The notes under the pieces were generated by a model. It saw only the letters and a program-made list of their open reading frames with translations, made no database searches and was not told the DNA's origin. A DNA stretch of 32,089 bases from contig JAFRRD010000051.1 in the NCBI GenBank assembly GCA_017428265.1, positions 1 to 32,089 of the forward strand, read 5' to 3'. This document shows positions 15,413 to 22,640 of the stretch, piece after piece; positions within the stretch are counted from its first letter, which is position 1, and every line of letters starts with the position of its first letter. This DNA is from Lachnospiraceae bacterium. GTDB lineage: Bacteria > Bacillota > Clostridia > Lachnospirales > Lachnospiraceae. Made by a program: the position numbers and the translations under genes.

Positions 15413-17209
15413 ATGCCCCCTATGAGAGACATGAGACCGCTGGATAAGTCCATCAAAATCGGGCCGGCCCTCGGCAAGACCTTCCGCTACATGAAAAAAT
15501 ATCTGCCGCTTGTCATCTTCGCGATGGTCTGCGCGGCAGGCGCGACCGTCCTTTCCGTCATCGGCCCGCGCCTTCTCGGCCACATGACCGACATCATGAA
15601 GGACGGCCTTGAAACGAAGATCGACATGAGTGCGATCGCGCGCATCGGCTTCTTCCTGCTCGCCGTCTACCTCGGCAGCGCGCTGATGTCCATGCTGCAG
15701 CAGTACATCATGGCAGCCGCGACGCTCCGCATTTCCAAGCAGATGCGCGGCGACCTGGACAGCAAGATCAACCGCGTGCCGATGGTGTATTTCTCCCGAA
15801 ACACGCAGGGCGACATTTTAAGCCGCATCACGAACGACGTCTCGACCGTGCAGCAGGGCCTTTCGAACAGCCTGCCCGGCATGCTGAGTTCGCTCATCCA
15901 GTTCGTCGGCTGCCTGGTCATGATGCTGATCATCGAGATCCGCATGGCCGGCGCCCTGATCCTGCTGACCCTGATCGGCTTTGCGATCACCCTGATCCTC
16001 CTGAAACGCAGCCAGAAGTATTTCGTGGCCCGTCAGAAGAACCTCGGCGCGCTGAACGGCTACATCGAGGAAATGTACACCTGCCACGAGATCATGCGCA
16101 CCTCCCGCGCGGAGGGACAGGTCCGCGAGCGTTTCTCCGGCCTGAACCACGACGTCTACGACGCCAACTGGAAGAGCCAGTTCATTTCCGGCGTCATGCA
16201 GCCCGTCATGATGGTCATCGGGAACCTCTCCTACGTCACCGTCTGCATCCTCGGCGCGGTCCTCGTGCTGCGCGGCGAGATCAAGTTCGGCGTGATCGTG
16301 TCGTTCATCCTTTACACGCGCATGTTCACCTCGCCGCTGTCGCAGATCGCGCAGAGCATGACCGCCCTGCAAAGCGTGGCGGCCGCCGCGACCCGCATTT
16401 TCGACTTCCTGGAAAATGAAGAGCTCGCCGACGAGAGCGACAAGCCCGCCCGCGAAGGCCGGCCCGTCGGCGCCGTCACCTTCGATCACGTCCGCTTCGC
16501 CTACCCGGACCATCCGGACCGGATCATCATCAAGGACTTCTGCGCCGACATCAAACCCGGCCAGAAAGTCGCCATCGTCGGCCCGACCGGCGCCGGGAAG
16601 ACCACCATGGTGAACCTGCTCATGCGCTTCTATGAGATCAAAGAGGGGCAGATCCTGATCGACGGCGTGTCCACGAAGGATATGCGGCGCGAGGACATCC
16701 ACGACATGTTCGGGATGGTGCTGCAGGATACCTGGATGTTCGAAGGGACCGTCCGCGAGAACCTCGTCTTCAACCTCGAAGGCGTGACCGACGAAAAACT
16801 CGAGCGCGTCGCCAAAGCCTGCGGCATCAGCCATTTCATCCACTCGCTGCCGCAGGGCTTTGACACGGTCCTGTCCGAAAGCACGACCATTTCGGCCGGC
16901 CAGAAGCAGCTCTTCACGATCGCCCGCGCCATGCTGCAGGCGAACCCGATGATCATCCTCGACGAAGCCACGAGCTCCGTGGATACCCGCACCGAGCAGA
17001 TCATCCAGGATACCATGGAACGGCTCACCGTCGGCCGCACCTGCTTCATCATCGCGCACCGGCTGAGCACGATCAAAAACGCCGACCTCATCCTGGTCAT
17101 GAACGAGGGCGACGTGATCGAGAAGGGCACGCATACGGAACTCCTCGCGGCGGGAGGCTTCTACGCGAAGCTCTACAACGCCCAGTTCGAGCAGGCGGAG
17201 GCTGTGTAA
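15413..17209 (+). CDS. ABC exporter half-transporter, catalytic-site subunit
   Basis: A 598-residue half-transporter with six predicted membrane helices and an ATPase domain: Walker A GPTGAGKT (390-397), Walker B IILDEATSSVD with Glu518 intact, switch His549 in IIAHRL, but a degenerate signature ISAGQ (493-497) instead of LSGGQ. Combined with the upstream partner this gives one consensus and one degenerate ATP site, as in TM288/BmrD/LmrD. The ATG at 15413 is placed by AGGAGG 8 bases upstream; a GTG at 15404 lies within that site. The gap after the first subunit is 13 bases. Confidence 0.93.
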   Translation: MPPMRDMRPLDKSIKIGPALGKTFRYMKKYLPLVIFAMVCAAGATVLSVIGPRLLGHMTDIMKDGLETKIDMSAIARIGFFLLAVYLGSALMSMLQQYIMAAATLRISKQMRGDLDSKINRVPMVYFSRNTQGDILSRITNDVSTVQQGLSNSLPGMLSSLIQFVGCLVMMLIIEIRMAGALILLTLIGFAITLILLKRSQKYFVARQKNLGALNGYIEEMYTCHEIMRTSRAEGQVRERFSGLNHDVYDANWKSQFISGVMQPVMMVIGNLSYVTVCILGAVLVLRGEIKFGVIVSFILYTRMFTSPLSQIAQSMTALQSVAAAATRIFDFLENEELADESDKPAREGRPVGAVTFDHVRFAYPDHPDRIIIKDFCADIKPGQKVAIVGPTGAGKTTMVNLLMRFYEIKEGQILIDGVSTKDMRREDIHDMFGMVLQDTWMFEGTVRENLVFNLEGVTDEKLERVAKACGISHFIHSLPQGFDTVLSESTTISAGQKQLFTIARAMLQANPMIILDEATSSVDTRTEQIIQDTMERLTVGRTCFIIAHRLSTIKNADLILVMNEGDVIEKGTHTELLAAGGFYAKLYNAQFEQAEAV

Positions 17210-17212
17210 GTT

Positions 17213-17692
17213 ATGGAAGATCCGAATCTCATGCAGGAGCCGGCATCGCTCGCCGAAACTCCCGCCGAAGAGGCTGCGCAGCCCCAAAAAAAGAACGCGG
17301 AACTTGTCCGCGTCGTCAAGTTCGTCTTATTTTCCGCCAGCGCGGGGCTCATTGAGATCGGCTCCTTCGCCCTCCTGAACGAGACCCTGCACCTCGATTA
17401 CTGGGTCAGCTACCTGATCGCGCTCGTGCTGTCGGTCCTGTGGAACTTTACCCTGAACCGGAAGTTCACCTTCAAATCGGCCGCGAACGTCCCCGTCGCC
17501 ATGCTGAAGGTGGCCGCCTACTACCTGGTCTTTACGCCCCTTAGCTCCTGGCTGGAGCACGTCTATACGATGCAGTGGGGCTGGAACGAGTACCTCGCGA
17601 CCGCGGCCAACATGGCCCTCAACCTCGTCACCGAATTCCTCTACCAGCGCTTCTTCGTCTTCGGCAACAGTCTGGATACGCAGGAGAAATAA
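17213..17692 (+). CDS. GtrA family membrane protein
   Basis: A 159-residue protein with an acidic, Pro/Ala/Glu-rich N-terminal tail (1-30) and four predicted membrane helices. VVKFVLFSASAGLIEIGSFA, WNFTLNRKFTF and the terminal EFLYQRFFVFG are diagnostic of the GtrA family, thought to move or organise polyprenyl-linked sugars for surface polysaccharides. It starts three bases after the exporter stop, so it is the last gene of that operon. Its role next to a drug-type exporter is unclear. The stop codon falls inside the first copy of a duplicated two-hairpin element. Confidence 0.9.
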   Translation: MEDPNLMQEPASLAETPAEEAAQPQKKNAELVRVVKFVLFSASAGLIEIGSFALLNETLHLDYWVSYLIALVLSVLWNFTLNRKFTFKSAANVPVAMLKVAAYYLVFTPLSSWLEHVYTMQWGWNEYLATAANMALNLVTEFLYQRFFVFGNSLDTQEK

Positions 17693-17762
17693 AAAGACCT
17701 GACATCACAATATGTGATCTCAAGTCATACAGCAAGGCCGGCGCCCATCGGGCGCCGGTCTT
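17686..17762. repeat. Twin two-hairpin element, copy 1
   Basis: Begins GAAATAAAAAGACCTGACATC, taking in the last sense codon and stop of gtrA. It contains one imperfect hairpin built on GACCTGA and a second, 13-bp stem (17734-17746 with 17750-17762) with an ATC loop. The same sequence with about six substitutions and no gaps recurs exactly 960 bases downstream. Confidence 0.85.
17734..17762 (+). terminator. Terminator-like hairpin of the exporter-gtrA operon
   Basis: AAGGCCGGCGCCC pairs with GGGCGCCGGTCTT through 13 bp including one G-U pair, around an ATC loop. The U tract is short (TCTTGTC), so termination may be partial. It faces a converging minus-strand gene. Confidence 0.55.
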
Positions 17763-17855
17763 GTCACAGATGACGGTCTCGCCCTGCTCGATGCGGAACA
17801 AATAGACGTAATCCGTGTTCACGCCTTTGTATTGATAACGCCAGTCCTTACTGTC
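17763..17855 (-). pseudogene. Remnant of the 3' part of a gene
   Basis: The minus frame after an in-frame TGA at 17858 reads DSKDWRYQYKGVNTDYVYLF then RIEQGETVICDK, a well-formed protein-like segment rich in Tyr and acidic residues. It then runs straight into the hairpin element without a stop. There is no ribosome site or plausible start except a GTG at GVNTDY. It looks like the surviving tail of a deleted gene, possibly of the small exported type seen around it. The family is not recognised. Confidence 0.45.
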
Positions 17856-17874
17856 TCACGATTCATACAAAGCG

Positions 17875-18198
17875 CTATTCCTTTATATACAGGGGTTCAG
17901 TCCTTCCGTCCGGGTAGACCAGGAAGATGGAATATGGGGTTTTAGTGTTAGCCCCGCAAAGTAGAAGTTGATTTCCGTCTTTAAGATCATACTCGATGTT
18001 AATGGAATTCGTATACTCTCTCTGCCTGTGCGGCAGTTTGTCAAAGTCTGAGAAAAGCACATTTTCCGCGCCCTTTTCCGCAATATACTTTTTAACGTCT
18101 TCAGCCGTATTCGGGGGCTGCTTGCCTCTTATGATATACACTGCCGCAATCGCAACTATTGCGGTGATCAGAAACGGTATGGCTTTTTTCAGTTTCAT
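17875..18198 (-). CDS. Small membrane-anchored or exported protein, unknown function
   Basis: A 107-residue protein with a basic start and a single hydrophobic segment (residues about 6-24), followed by a soluble outward domain (ENVLFSDFDKLPHRQREYTN, then LLLCGANTKTPYSIFLVYPD). There is no lipobox cysteine, so it is either an uncleaved anchor or a signal peptide. The ATG at 18198 has GGGAGG at 6 bases; the in-frame ATG at 18222 lacks a site. It is A+T-richer than its neighbours and lies between two duplicated elements with two promoters stacked upstream. I do not recognise a family. Confidence 0.75.
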   Translation of the reverse strand: MKLKKAIPFLITAIVAIAAVYIIRGKQPPNTAEDVKKYIAEKGAENVLFSDFDKLPHRQREYTNSINIEYDLKDGNQLLLCGANTKTPYSIFLVYPDGRTEPLYIKE

Positions 18199-18262
18199 TT
18201 CCTCCCTCCCTTTATAGCTCAAACAATTAACATCTTTATTGGCCTGTAAGTATTGTTGAGGT

Positions 18263-18291
18263 ATTATATTTTACTATATAAAATCCTACAA
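18263..18291 (-). promoter_or_regulatory. Proximal promoter of the small anchored-protein gene
   Basis: Minus strand TTGTAG (18291-18286), a 17-base spacer and TATAAT (18268-18263), about 58 bases ahead of the start codon at 18198. Confidence 0.65.
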
Positions 18292-18386
18292 ATGTTGAAT
18301 AATTCAAACTTTTTTCATTTTCTTGTCTCTCCTCACATTTTGTCATTTTTTTGTGTCCCGGTTCTTCGAACAAATCCATTAAATGA

Positions 18387-18415
18387 ATAATAGAACGACA
18401 AAGAATTATTGTCAA
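18387..18415 (-). promoter_or_regulatory. Distal promoter upstream of the small anchored-protein gene
   Basis: Minus strand TTGACA (18415-18410), a 17-base spacer and TATTAT (18392-18387). The -35 box overlaps the stop of a three-codon start-stop unit (ATG AAT AGT TGA) that has AGGAGG 4 bases upstream of its ATG. A second start-stop unit (ATG AAA AAA GTT TGA, 18318-18304, AGGAG 10 bases upstream) lies in its leader. Confidence 0.65.
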
Positions 18416-18477
18416 CTATTCATATATCCTCCTTTCACGGATTAAGCGTGGTAACTCAATCATAGTGTCAGAAGGCT

Positions 18478-18503
18478 GGAAGGGCAACTCGCCCTTCCTT
18501 TTT
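18478..18503 (+). terminator. Orphan plus-strand terminator
   Basis: GGAAGGGC/GCCCTTCC, an 8-bp perfect stem with a 5-base loop, is followed directly by T5. No plus-strand gene ends here, so it marks either an undescribed short RNA or a relic of a lost gene. Confidence 0.75.
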
Positions 18504-18514
18504 CGTATGTAAAT

Positions 18515-18539
18515 GGCCTGCCGGCATCGCCGGCAGGCC
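18515..18539. other. Perfect 11-bp GC hairpin
   Basis: GGCCTGCCGGC and GCCGGCAGGCC flank an ATC loop. There is no T run on either side, so it is not a classical terminator. It shares the ATC loop with the hairpins of the flanking twin elements. Confidence 0.7.
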
Positions 18540-18552
18540 TCTGAAATCCAGC

Positions 18553-18633
18553 AGACCCGAAAGTTAGACCCTAAAACCAGACCCTAAAGTTGTACCCGAA
18601 AGTTCGTCCCTAAAACCGACAGACCCTAAACAA
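18553..18633. repeat. 13-bp degenerate tandem repeat, six units
   Basis: Five contiguous 13-base units (18553, 18566, 18579, 18592, 18605) and a sixth after a 3-base spacer (18621). The core is CCCTAAA or CCCGAAA, with tails alternating between GTT and ACC. The period is not a multiple of three and no frame is conserved, so it is not coding. Confidence 0.85.
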
Positions 18634-18645
18634 CTTTGGATATCC

Positions 18646-18721
18646 GAAATAAAAAGACCTGACATCACGAAATGCGATCTCAGGTCACAAAGCAAGGCCG
18701 GCGCCCATCGGGCGCCGGTCC
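18646..18721. repeat. Twin two-hairpin element, copy 2
   Basis: Matches 17686-17761 base for base except about six substitutions in the first hairpin and the linker, including the GAAATAA that encodes the end of gtrA in copy 1. The second hairpin lies just after the stop of the minus-strand lipoprotein gene and may act as its terminator. Confidence 0.85.
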
Positions 18722-18723
18722 TT

Positions 18724-19443
18724 TCATTTCCCGGCTTCCCGGGATGCCCGTTCTTTCGCTTCCTCCGACATCTTTTTCAACGTATCTTCACTGACAGTCT
18801 CATACCATTCGCCGCCTATTTCAATGTAGACCTCGCCCTCCGCAAGAACACACTTTGCGCCGACAGCTTCTTCAAAATTGCTCTCACCGTCCTTTGACGG
18901 TGCGATCCTGTTTGCTCCGGTATAGACCGTGATGCCGGTTTCCGGGTCTTTTCCTTCAGGCGCAAAGCCCGCTTTCTTTCCGTAGAAATAATACATCTTT
19001 CCTGCGAGGCGGAAACAGCGCGGGGGGGTGTCCCCTTCTGCGACGACCTTTGCAGACGCTTCTGCAGCGGCCGCCTCGCTCATGATCGCATAAAACGGCC
19101 CGGTGCTGTCCGCGCCGGCACCGTAAACACGGCCCTCACAGCGGAAATACGGATAGGTAACGATCACGCTCCCTGTCTCCGTGATGATTTCAACACTCAG
19201 CGTCTGCGCTCCGGGCGCATCGTAAGCCGACGCCGAAGCCGGCCTGAAAACAGAGCTTTTGACCGCCTTCACCACCTCTTCCACGATCTTCTGCTCAGTG
19301 ATTCGCGTCTCTTCGCCGCTCGCCCTTATTATCACTTCCTTCACCGGCGAGGAAATGAGTTTCTCCATATCCAGTGATTTCCCGCAGGCGGACAGGCACA
19401 GGCACACGAAGACCGTAAGCAGCATCAACCGCGTTTTCTTCAT
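18724..19443 (-). CDS. Lipoprotein of unknown function
   Basis: A 239-residue lipoprotein with a signal peptide and lipobox LSAC (lipidated Cys20). The mature part starts with a stretch resembling a substrate or sensor domain (SPVKEVIIRASGEETRITEQ). It has many acidic residues, a YYFYGKKAGF segment and a charged helical C-terminus ending KERASREAGK. AAGGAGG precedes the ATG at about 8 bases. I do not recognise a named family. The stop lies at the edge of the second twin hairpin element. It is the first of a long run of minus-strand genes. Confidence 0.85.
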   Translation of the reverse strand: MKKTRLMLLTVFVCLCLSACGKSLDMEKLISSPVKEVIIRASGEETRITEQKIVEEVVKAVKSSVFRPASASAYDAPGAQTLSVEIITETGSVIVTYPYFRCEGRVYGAGADSTGPFYAIMSEAAAAEASAKVVAEGDTPPRCFRLAGKMYYFYGKKAGFAPEGKDPETGITVYTGANRIAPSKDGESNFEEAVGAKCVLAEGEVYIEIGGEWYETVSEDTLKKMSEEAKERASREAGK

Positions 19444-19537
19444 GACAGAACCTCCTTCTCCTTATCCCGGCACCTTGATCAGGGTCTCGATTTCGGTTAT
19501 CCCGGCCAGGATGTAAATGAAGCGTTTGATTTTTTCC

Positions 19538-21226
19538 TCAGTCTGCGGGCGCAATCTCCTTCAGGAGCTTTTCGACCTTCCCGGCCATCTCGGCGAGGGC
19601 GCCGGGCGCAAAAGGCGAGGCAAGGCCGGCTTCCTCCAGAAGCTGCGGCCAGAGCCTGGTGCCGCCCTTTTTGGACAGGGCGATGTAGCGTTTGAACGCG
19701 CCTGCGTAGTCCTCCTGCGAGGCCAGCAGGAAGGCGAAAGCCGCGGTCTGCGCGAGCACATAGTCGATGTAGTAGAAGGGGCTCTCGTAGATGTGCATCT
19801 GATACTGCCAGCGGGTGCCCTCTTCGATATAAGGGATGCCCTTCGTGCTGATCCACGGACGGAATTTCGCTTCCAGCCCGTTCCAGCAGGCCTTGCGCTC
19901 GGCCGGCGTCATGTCGGGGTTCTCGTACACGAGGTGCTGGAAATAGTCCACGATGGTGCCGTAAGGGATGAAGGTCAGAGCGTCCAGCGCATGCATGAAG
20001 CGGTAGTCCGCCGCCTTGTCGCCGAAGAACTTGTCCATGTGCGGCCAGGCAAAGAATTCCATGCTCATGGAGTGGGTCTCGGCCGTCTCCATGCCCATCT
20101 GCAGTTCGAACGGCTCGTTGTCAAAGGTGAACCAGGCGTTCAGGGCGTGGCCGGCTTCGTGGGTCATGACGTCCACGTCGCCCGCGGTGCCGTTGAAGTT
20201 CGCGAGGATGAAGGGCTGCCTAAACAGTTCGAACGAAGTGCAGTAACCGCCGCCCCATTTGTTCTTGCGGGAGTCGACGTCGAAAGCCTCCGCGTCCATC
20301 ATCATGTCGATGAAGGCGCCGGTCTCCTCGCCCATGGCGTGGTACATCTTCTTCGCGGCCTCGAAAATGGCCTCCTTGCCGAGGGGCTTCGGGTCGCCGC
20401 CGGGGATCACGACGTCGTTATCGTAGATCATGAAATCGCCTTCGATGCCGAGCTTCTTCGCATTTTCAAGGCGCAGGCGCGCCACCGCGGGCACGATATC
20501 TTTCAGGATGTTCCCGCGGAAGACGGCCACGTCCTCCTGCCCGTAGGCAAGGCGGCCCATGCGGTAGTAGCCGAGCTCAACGAAGTTTTTGTAGCCCATT
20601 TTCTTCGCCATACGGTCGCGGATGTGCACCAGGCGGTCGAAAATGTCATCCAGTTCGGCGGCGTGCGCGGCCAGCCCTTTGCCGAGCGCCTCATAGCATT
20701 CCTTCCGGGTCGCGCGGTCCTCGGACTTCGCGTAGCCCATCAGGATCGAGCGGGGCATCTTCTCGCCGCGGAACTCGAAATCCATCCCGGCCATCAGCTT
20801 GCTGTATTCCATGACGACCTTGTTTTCCTCGACCATGTCCTCGATGATCGCGGGCGACATGCTCTTTAATTCGATCTCCCACTGCCTGAAGACGAGCTTT
20901 CCGAGTTTTTCCTCCAGTTCGGCGCGAAGCGGCGACTCCATCATGGCTTTGATATACTCCTGATTCAGAGCCTGCGCCTGCGGACCGATCTCGTCGTAGT
21001 ATTCGTTCTCGGCCACGTAGAATTCGTCCACCGTGTTGATGGTATAGCGCATGCTCGCGAGCGAAGCGTTGGTGTAGAAGCGCCACACGAGCGCCTTGTA
21101 TTCACTGCGCGCCGCCAGGACTTCTTCTGCGGTCTTCGCGCCGCGGATCTTCGCCACGATCTGCGGTATTTTTTCCTGCAGTTCTTCGATCGTTACCCGT
21201 TCGTAGGGCAGTTCGGAAACCTTCAT
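19538..21226 (-). CDS. M3 family oligoendopeptidase (PepF-like)
   Basis: A 562-residue zinc metallopeptidase that cleaves short peptides, normally cytoplasmic. The zinc motif is HEAGH at 356-360 in MTHEAGHALNAWF, with the third ligand Glu shortly after in GMETAETHSMSMEFF. Other family stretches are YKNFVELGYYRMGR, DPKPLGKE and YYIDYVLAQTAAFAFL near the C-terminus. The length fits the shorter clostridial M3 group (about 560 residues). AAGGAG lies 8 bases before the ATG. It follows the EamA transporter gene by 18 bases and is probably in the same transcript. Confidence 0.94.
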   Translation of the reverse strand: MKVSELPYERVTIEELQEKIPQIVAKIRGAKTAEEVLAARSEYKALVWRFYTNASLASMRYTINTVDEFYVAENEYYDEIGPQAQALNQEYIKAMMESPLRAELEEKLGKLVFRQWEIELKSMSPAIIEDMVEENKVVMEYSKLMAGMDFEFRGEKMPRSILMGYAKSEDRATRKECYEALGKGLAAHAAELDDIFDRLVHIRDRMAKKMGYKNFVELGYYRMGRLAYGQEDVAVFRGNILKDIVPAVARLRLENAKKLGIEGDFMIYDNDVVIPGGDPKPLGKEAIFEAAKKMYHAMGEETGAFIDMMMDAEAFDVDSRKNKWGGGYCTSFELFRQPFILANFNGTAGDVDVMTHEAGHALNAWFTFDNEPFELQMGMETAETHSMSMEFFAWPHMDKFFGDKAADYRFMHALDALTFIPYGTIVDYFQHLVYENPDMTPAERKACWNGLEAKFRPWISTKGIPYIEEGTRWQYQMHIYESPFYYIDYVLAQTAAFAFLLASQEDYAGAFKRYIALSKKGGTRLWPQLLEEAGLASPFAPGALAEMAGKVEKLLKEIAPAD

Positions 21227-21244
21227 TTCGAATCTCCTTTATGA

Positions 21245-22315
21245 TTATTCAAATGTATTCCAGTTAGTTGAGCAGGAGGATCCTTCGGCTCGCTCCGCTC
21301 GCTCAGGATGACAGCCGTTGTCATTCCGGGCATTTTCCGTGTCATTCCGGGCATTTTCCGTGTCATTCCGAGCATTTTCCGTGTCATTCTGAGCGAAGCG
21401 AAGAATCTTCCTGTTTAAGCCCGCGGCGCTTTTTTCCGGCAGCTGGGCCAGGATCACGGCGGCAAACAGGACCGCGCAGCCGATGATCTCCCTCCCGGAG
21501 AGGCGCTCGTGCAGGATGATCCAGCCCGTGAGCGCCGAGAACACAGCCTCGAGGCTCATGATGAGCGATGCGATCGCGGGATCCGTGTATTTCTGGCCGA
21601 GCATCTGCAGAGTATAGCCGACCGCGCCGCTCATGACACCGGCGTAGAGGATCGGCACGGCCGCCGCGGTGATGTCCGCCCAGCGCGGCGTTTCGAAAAG
21701 GAGCATCCCGATCCCGCTGACGACGGCGGTCACGAGGAACTGCAGCCCGGCCAGCAGGAGCACGTTGTCGGTCCCCTTCGAAAAATGATCCACGCTCATG
21801 ATCTGGAACGAGAAAATGACCGCACAGAGGATCATCAGGGCGTCGCCCTTTTCGATCGTAAAGCCTGCCTTCACACTGATGAGATACAGGCCGATGACGC
21901 TGAGCGCGACGCACAGCCAGATCCGAAGCGGCGGGCGTTTCCCGAAAAAGATGCCGAGAAGCGGCACGCCCACCACATAGAGTGCCGTAATAAAGCCGCC
22001 CTTGCCGACCGTCGTCGTTTCGATCCCCACCTGCTGCGAAAGGCTCGCGAGAGCAAGGAAGATCCCGCAGACAAGGCCGCCCGTAAGGGCATGCTTAAAC
22101 TCCGCCCGGCCAAGCGGCATCGTCCCGCCGCGCCGCCCGCGGATCAGGCCGAGCGGGATCAGGATCGCCGCCGACAGAATGTAGCGGGTGCAGACAAAGG
22201 TGCAGGCCTGCACGTACTTCGTTCCCTCGCTCTGCGCAACAAAAGCAGCGCCCCAGATCATTGCGGCGAGGACTAAAAGCAGGCTCATCAGTTTGGCAGA
22301 CGGCTTCTTCTCCAA
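21245..22315 (-). CDS. EamA/DMT-family exporter with a repeat-derived C-terminal tail
   Basis: About ten membrane helices in two EamA halves (LVLAAMIWGAAFVAQSEGTK at the start, GYTLQMLGQKYTDPAIASLI and ALTGWIILHERLSGREIIGC later). These transporters export amino acids or other metabolites. The conserved protein ends near LAQLPEK; roughly the last 55 residues are translated from a dispersed repeat and include three copies of NDTENAR. The start is uncertain: a TTG at 22315 or the ATG at 22288, neither with a good ribosome site. The ORF cannot extend further because of an upstream TAA. It lies 13 bases after ybjQ. Confidence 0.88.
   Translation of the reverse strand: MEKKPSAKLMSLLLVLAAMIWGAAFVAQSEGTKYVQACTFVCTRYILSAAILIPLGLIRGRRGGTMPLGRAEFKHALTGGLVCGIFLALASLSQQVGIETTTVGKGGFITALYVVGVPLLGIFFGKRPPLRIWLCVALSVIGLYLISVKAGFTIEKGDALMILCAVIFSFQIMSVDHFSKGTDNVLLLAGLQFLVTAVVSGIGMLLFETPRWADITAAAVPILYAGVMSGAVGYTLQMLGQKYTDPAIASLIMSLEAVFSALTGWIILHERLSGREIIGCAVLFAAVILAQLPEKSAAGLNRKILRFAQNDTENARNDTENARNDTENARNDNGCHPERAERAEGSSCSTNWNTFE
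21278..21412. repeat. Dispersed palindromic repeat, copy 2, with a 21-bp tandem inside a gene
   Basis: Outer arms GGATCCTTCGGCTCG and GCGAAGCGAAGAATC with TGTCAT-type cores match the other copies. Between them are three tandem 21-bp units (21319, 21340, 21361), each starting TGTCATTCCG. As 21 is a multiple of three, they read as a repeated heptapeptide at the EamA C-terminus. Confidence 0.9.
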
Positions 22316-22328
22316 TTATATCGACTTT

Positions 22329-22640
22329 TTACCTGAACTGCACGGCGGTGCCGTAGGCCATGACCTCGGCCGCGCCCTGCGTCACGGAAGCGGACGCATA
22401 ACGCACGCACACGATGGCGTCGGCGCCGAGCGCCTCAGCCTCTTCGACCATGCGCTTGGTCGCGAGCGCCCGCGCGTTGTTCATCATTTCGTTGTACTTG
22501 GTCAGCTCGCCGCCCACCAGGGTCTTCAGGCCGGCACCGATGTCCTTGAAGGCATTGACCGTCTGGATGGTCGAGCCCTTGACCAGGCCGAGCGTTTCAA
22601 GCGTTCTGCCGCTGATCGTTTCAGTAGTTGCTAAGATCAT
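22329..22640 (-). CDS. YbjQ/UPF0145 family protein
   Basis: A 103-residue soluble protein of the YbjQ (heavy-metal-binding-like, PF01906) family, recognisable from MILATTETISGRTLETLGLV, the ARALATKRMVEEAEALGADA helix with AIVCVRY, and the C-terminal AEVMAYGTAVQF. Members form pentamers; their function is not established. AAGGAG lies 6 bases before the ATG. The start overlaps the end of the upstream small membrane protein gene by 20 bases, indicating co-transcription and probable translational coupling. Confidence 0.92.
   Translation of the reverse strand: MILATTETISGRTLETLGLVKGSTIQTVNAFKDIGAGLKTLVGGELTKYNEMMNNARALATKRMVEEAEALGADAIVCVRYASASVTQGAAEVMAYGTAVQFR

Larger units (their letters stand above)
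18199..18723. other. 525-base gene-free stretch: promoters, start-stop relics, hairpins and tandem repeat
   Basis: No full gene is visible. From left to right it holds the leader and two promoters of the small anchored-protein gene, two isolated ribosome-site/ATG units each closed within four codons (ATG at 18318 and at 18423), a plus-strand terminator (18478-18503), a GC-rich hairpin (18515-18539), a 13-bp tandem repeat (18553-18633) and the second twin hairpin element (18646-18721). The left half is strongly A+T-rich and the right half GC-rich. Confidence 0.8.

Noticed and set aside
15818-17287. 489-codon minus-strand frame
   Set aside because: Antisense of the second ABC subunit; composition is that of a shadow frame.
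17693-17762. Possible riboswitch after gtrA
   Set aside because: It lies after a stop codon, not before a gene on that strand, and no known aptamer core is visible; called a repeat/terminator-like element.
18318-18384. Twenty-residue plus-strand peptide from the ATG at 18383
   Set aside because: No ribosome site precedes it and the bases are better explained by a minus-strand promoter.
18553-18633. Possible CRISPR array
   Set aside because: Thirteen-base contiguous degenerate units with no spacers and no cas genes.
19517-20869. 450-codon plus-strand frame
   Set aside because: Complement of the M3 peptidase; no ribosome site and His/Val/Arg-rich shadow composition.
21319-21381. Possible CRISPR or direct-repeat array in the EamA gene
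   Set aside because: Units are contiguous 21-mers without spacers and belong to the dispersed repeat.
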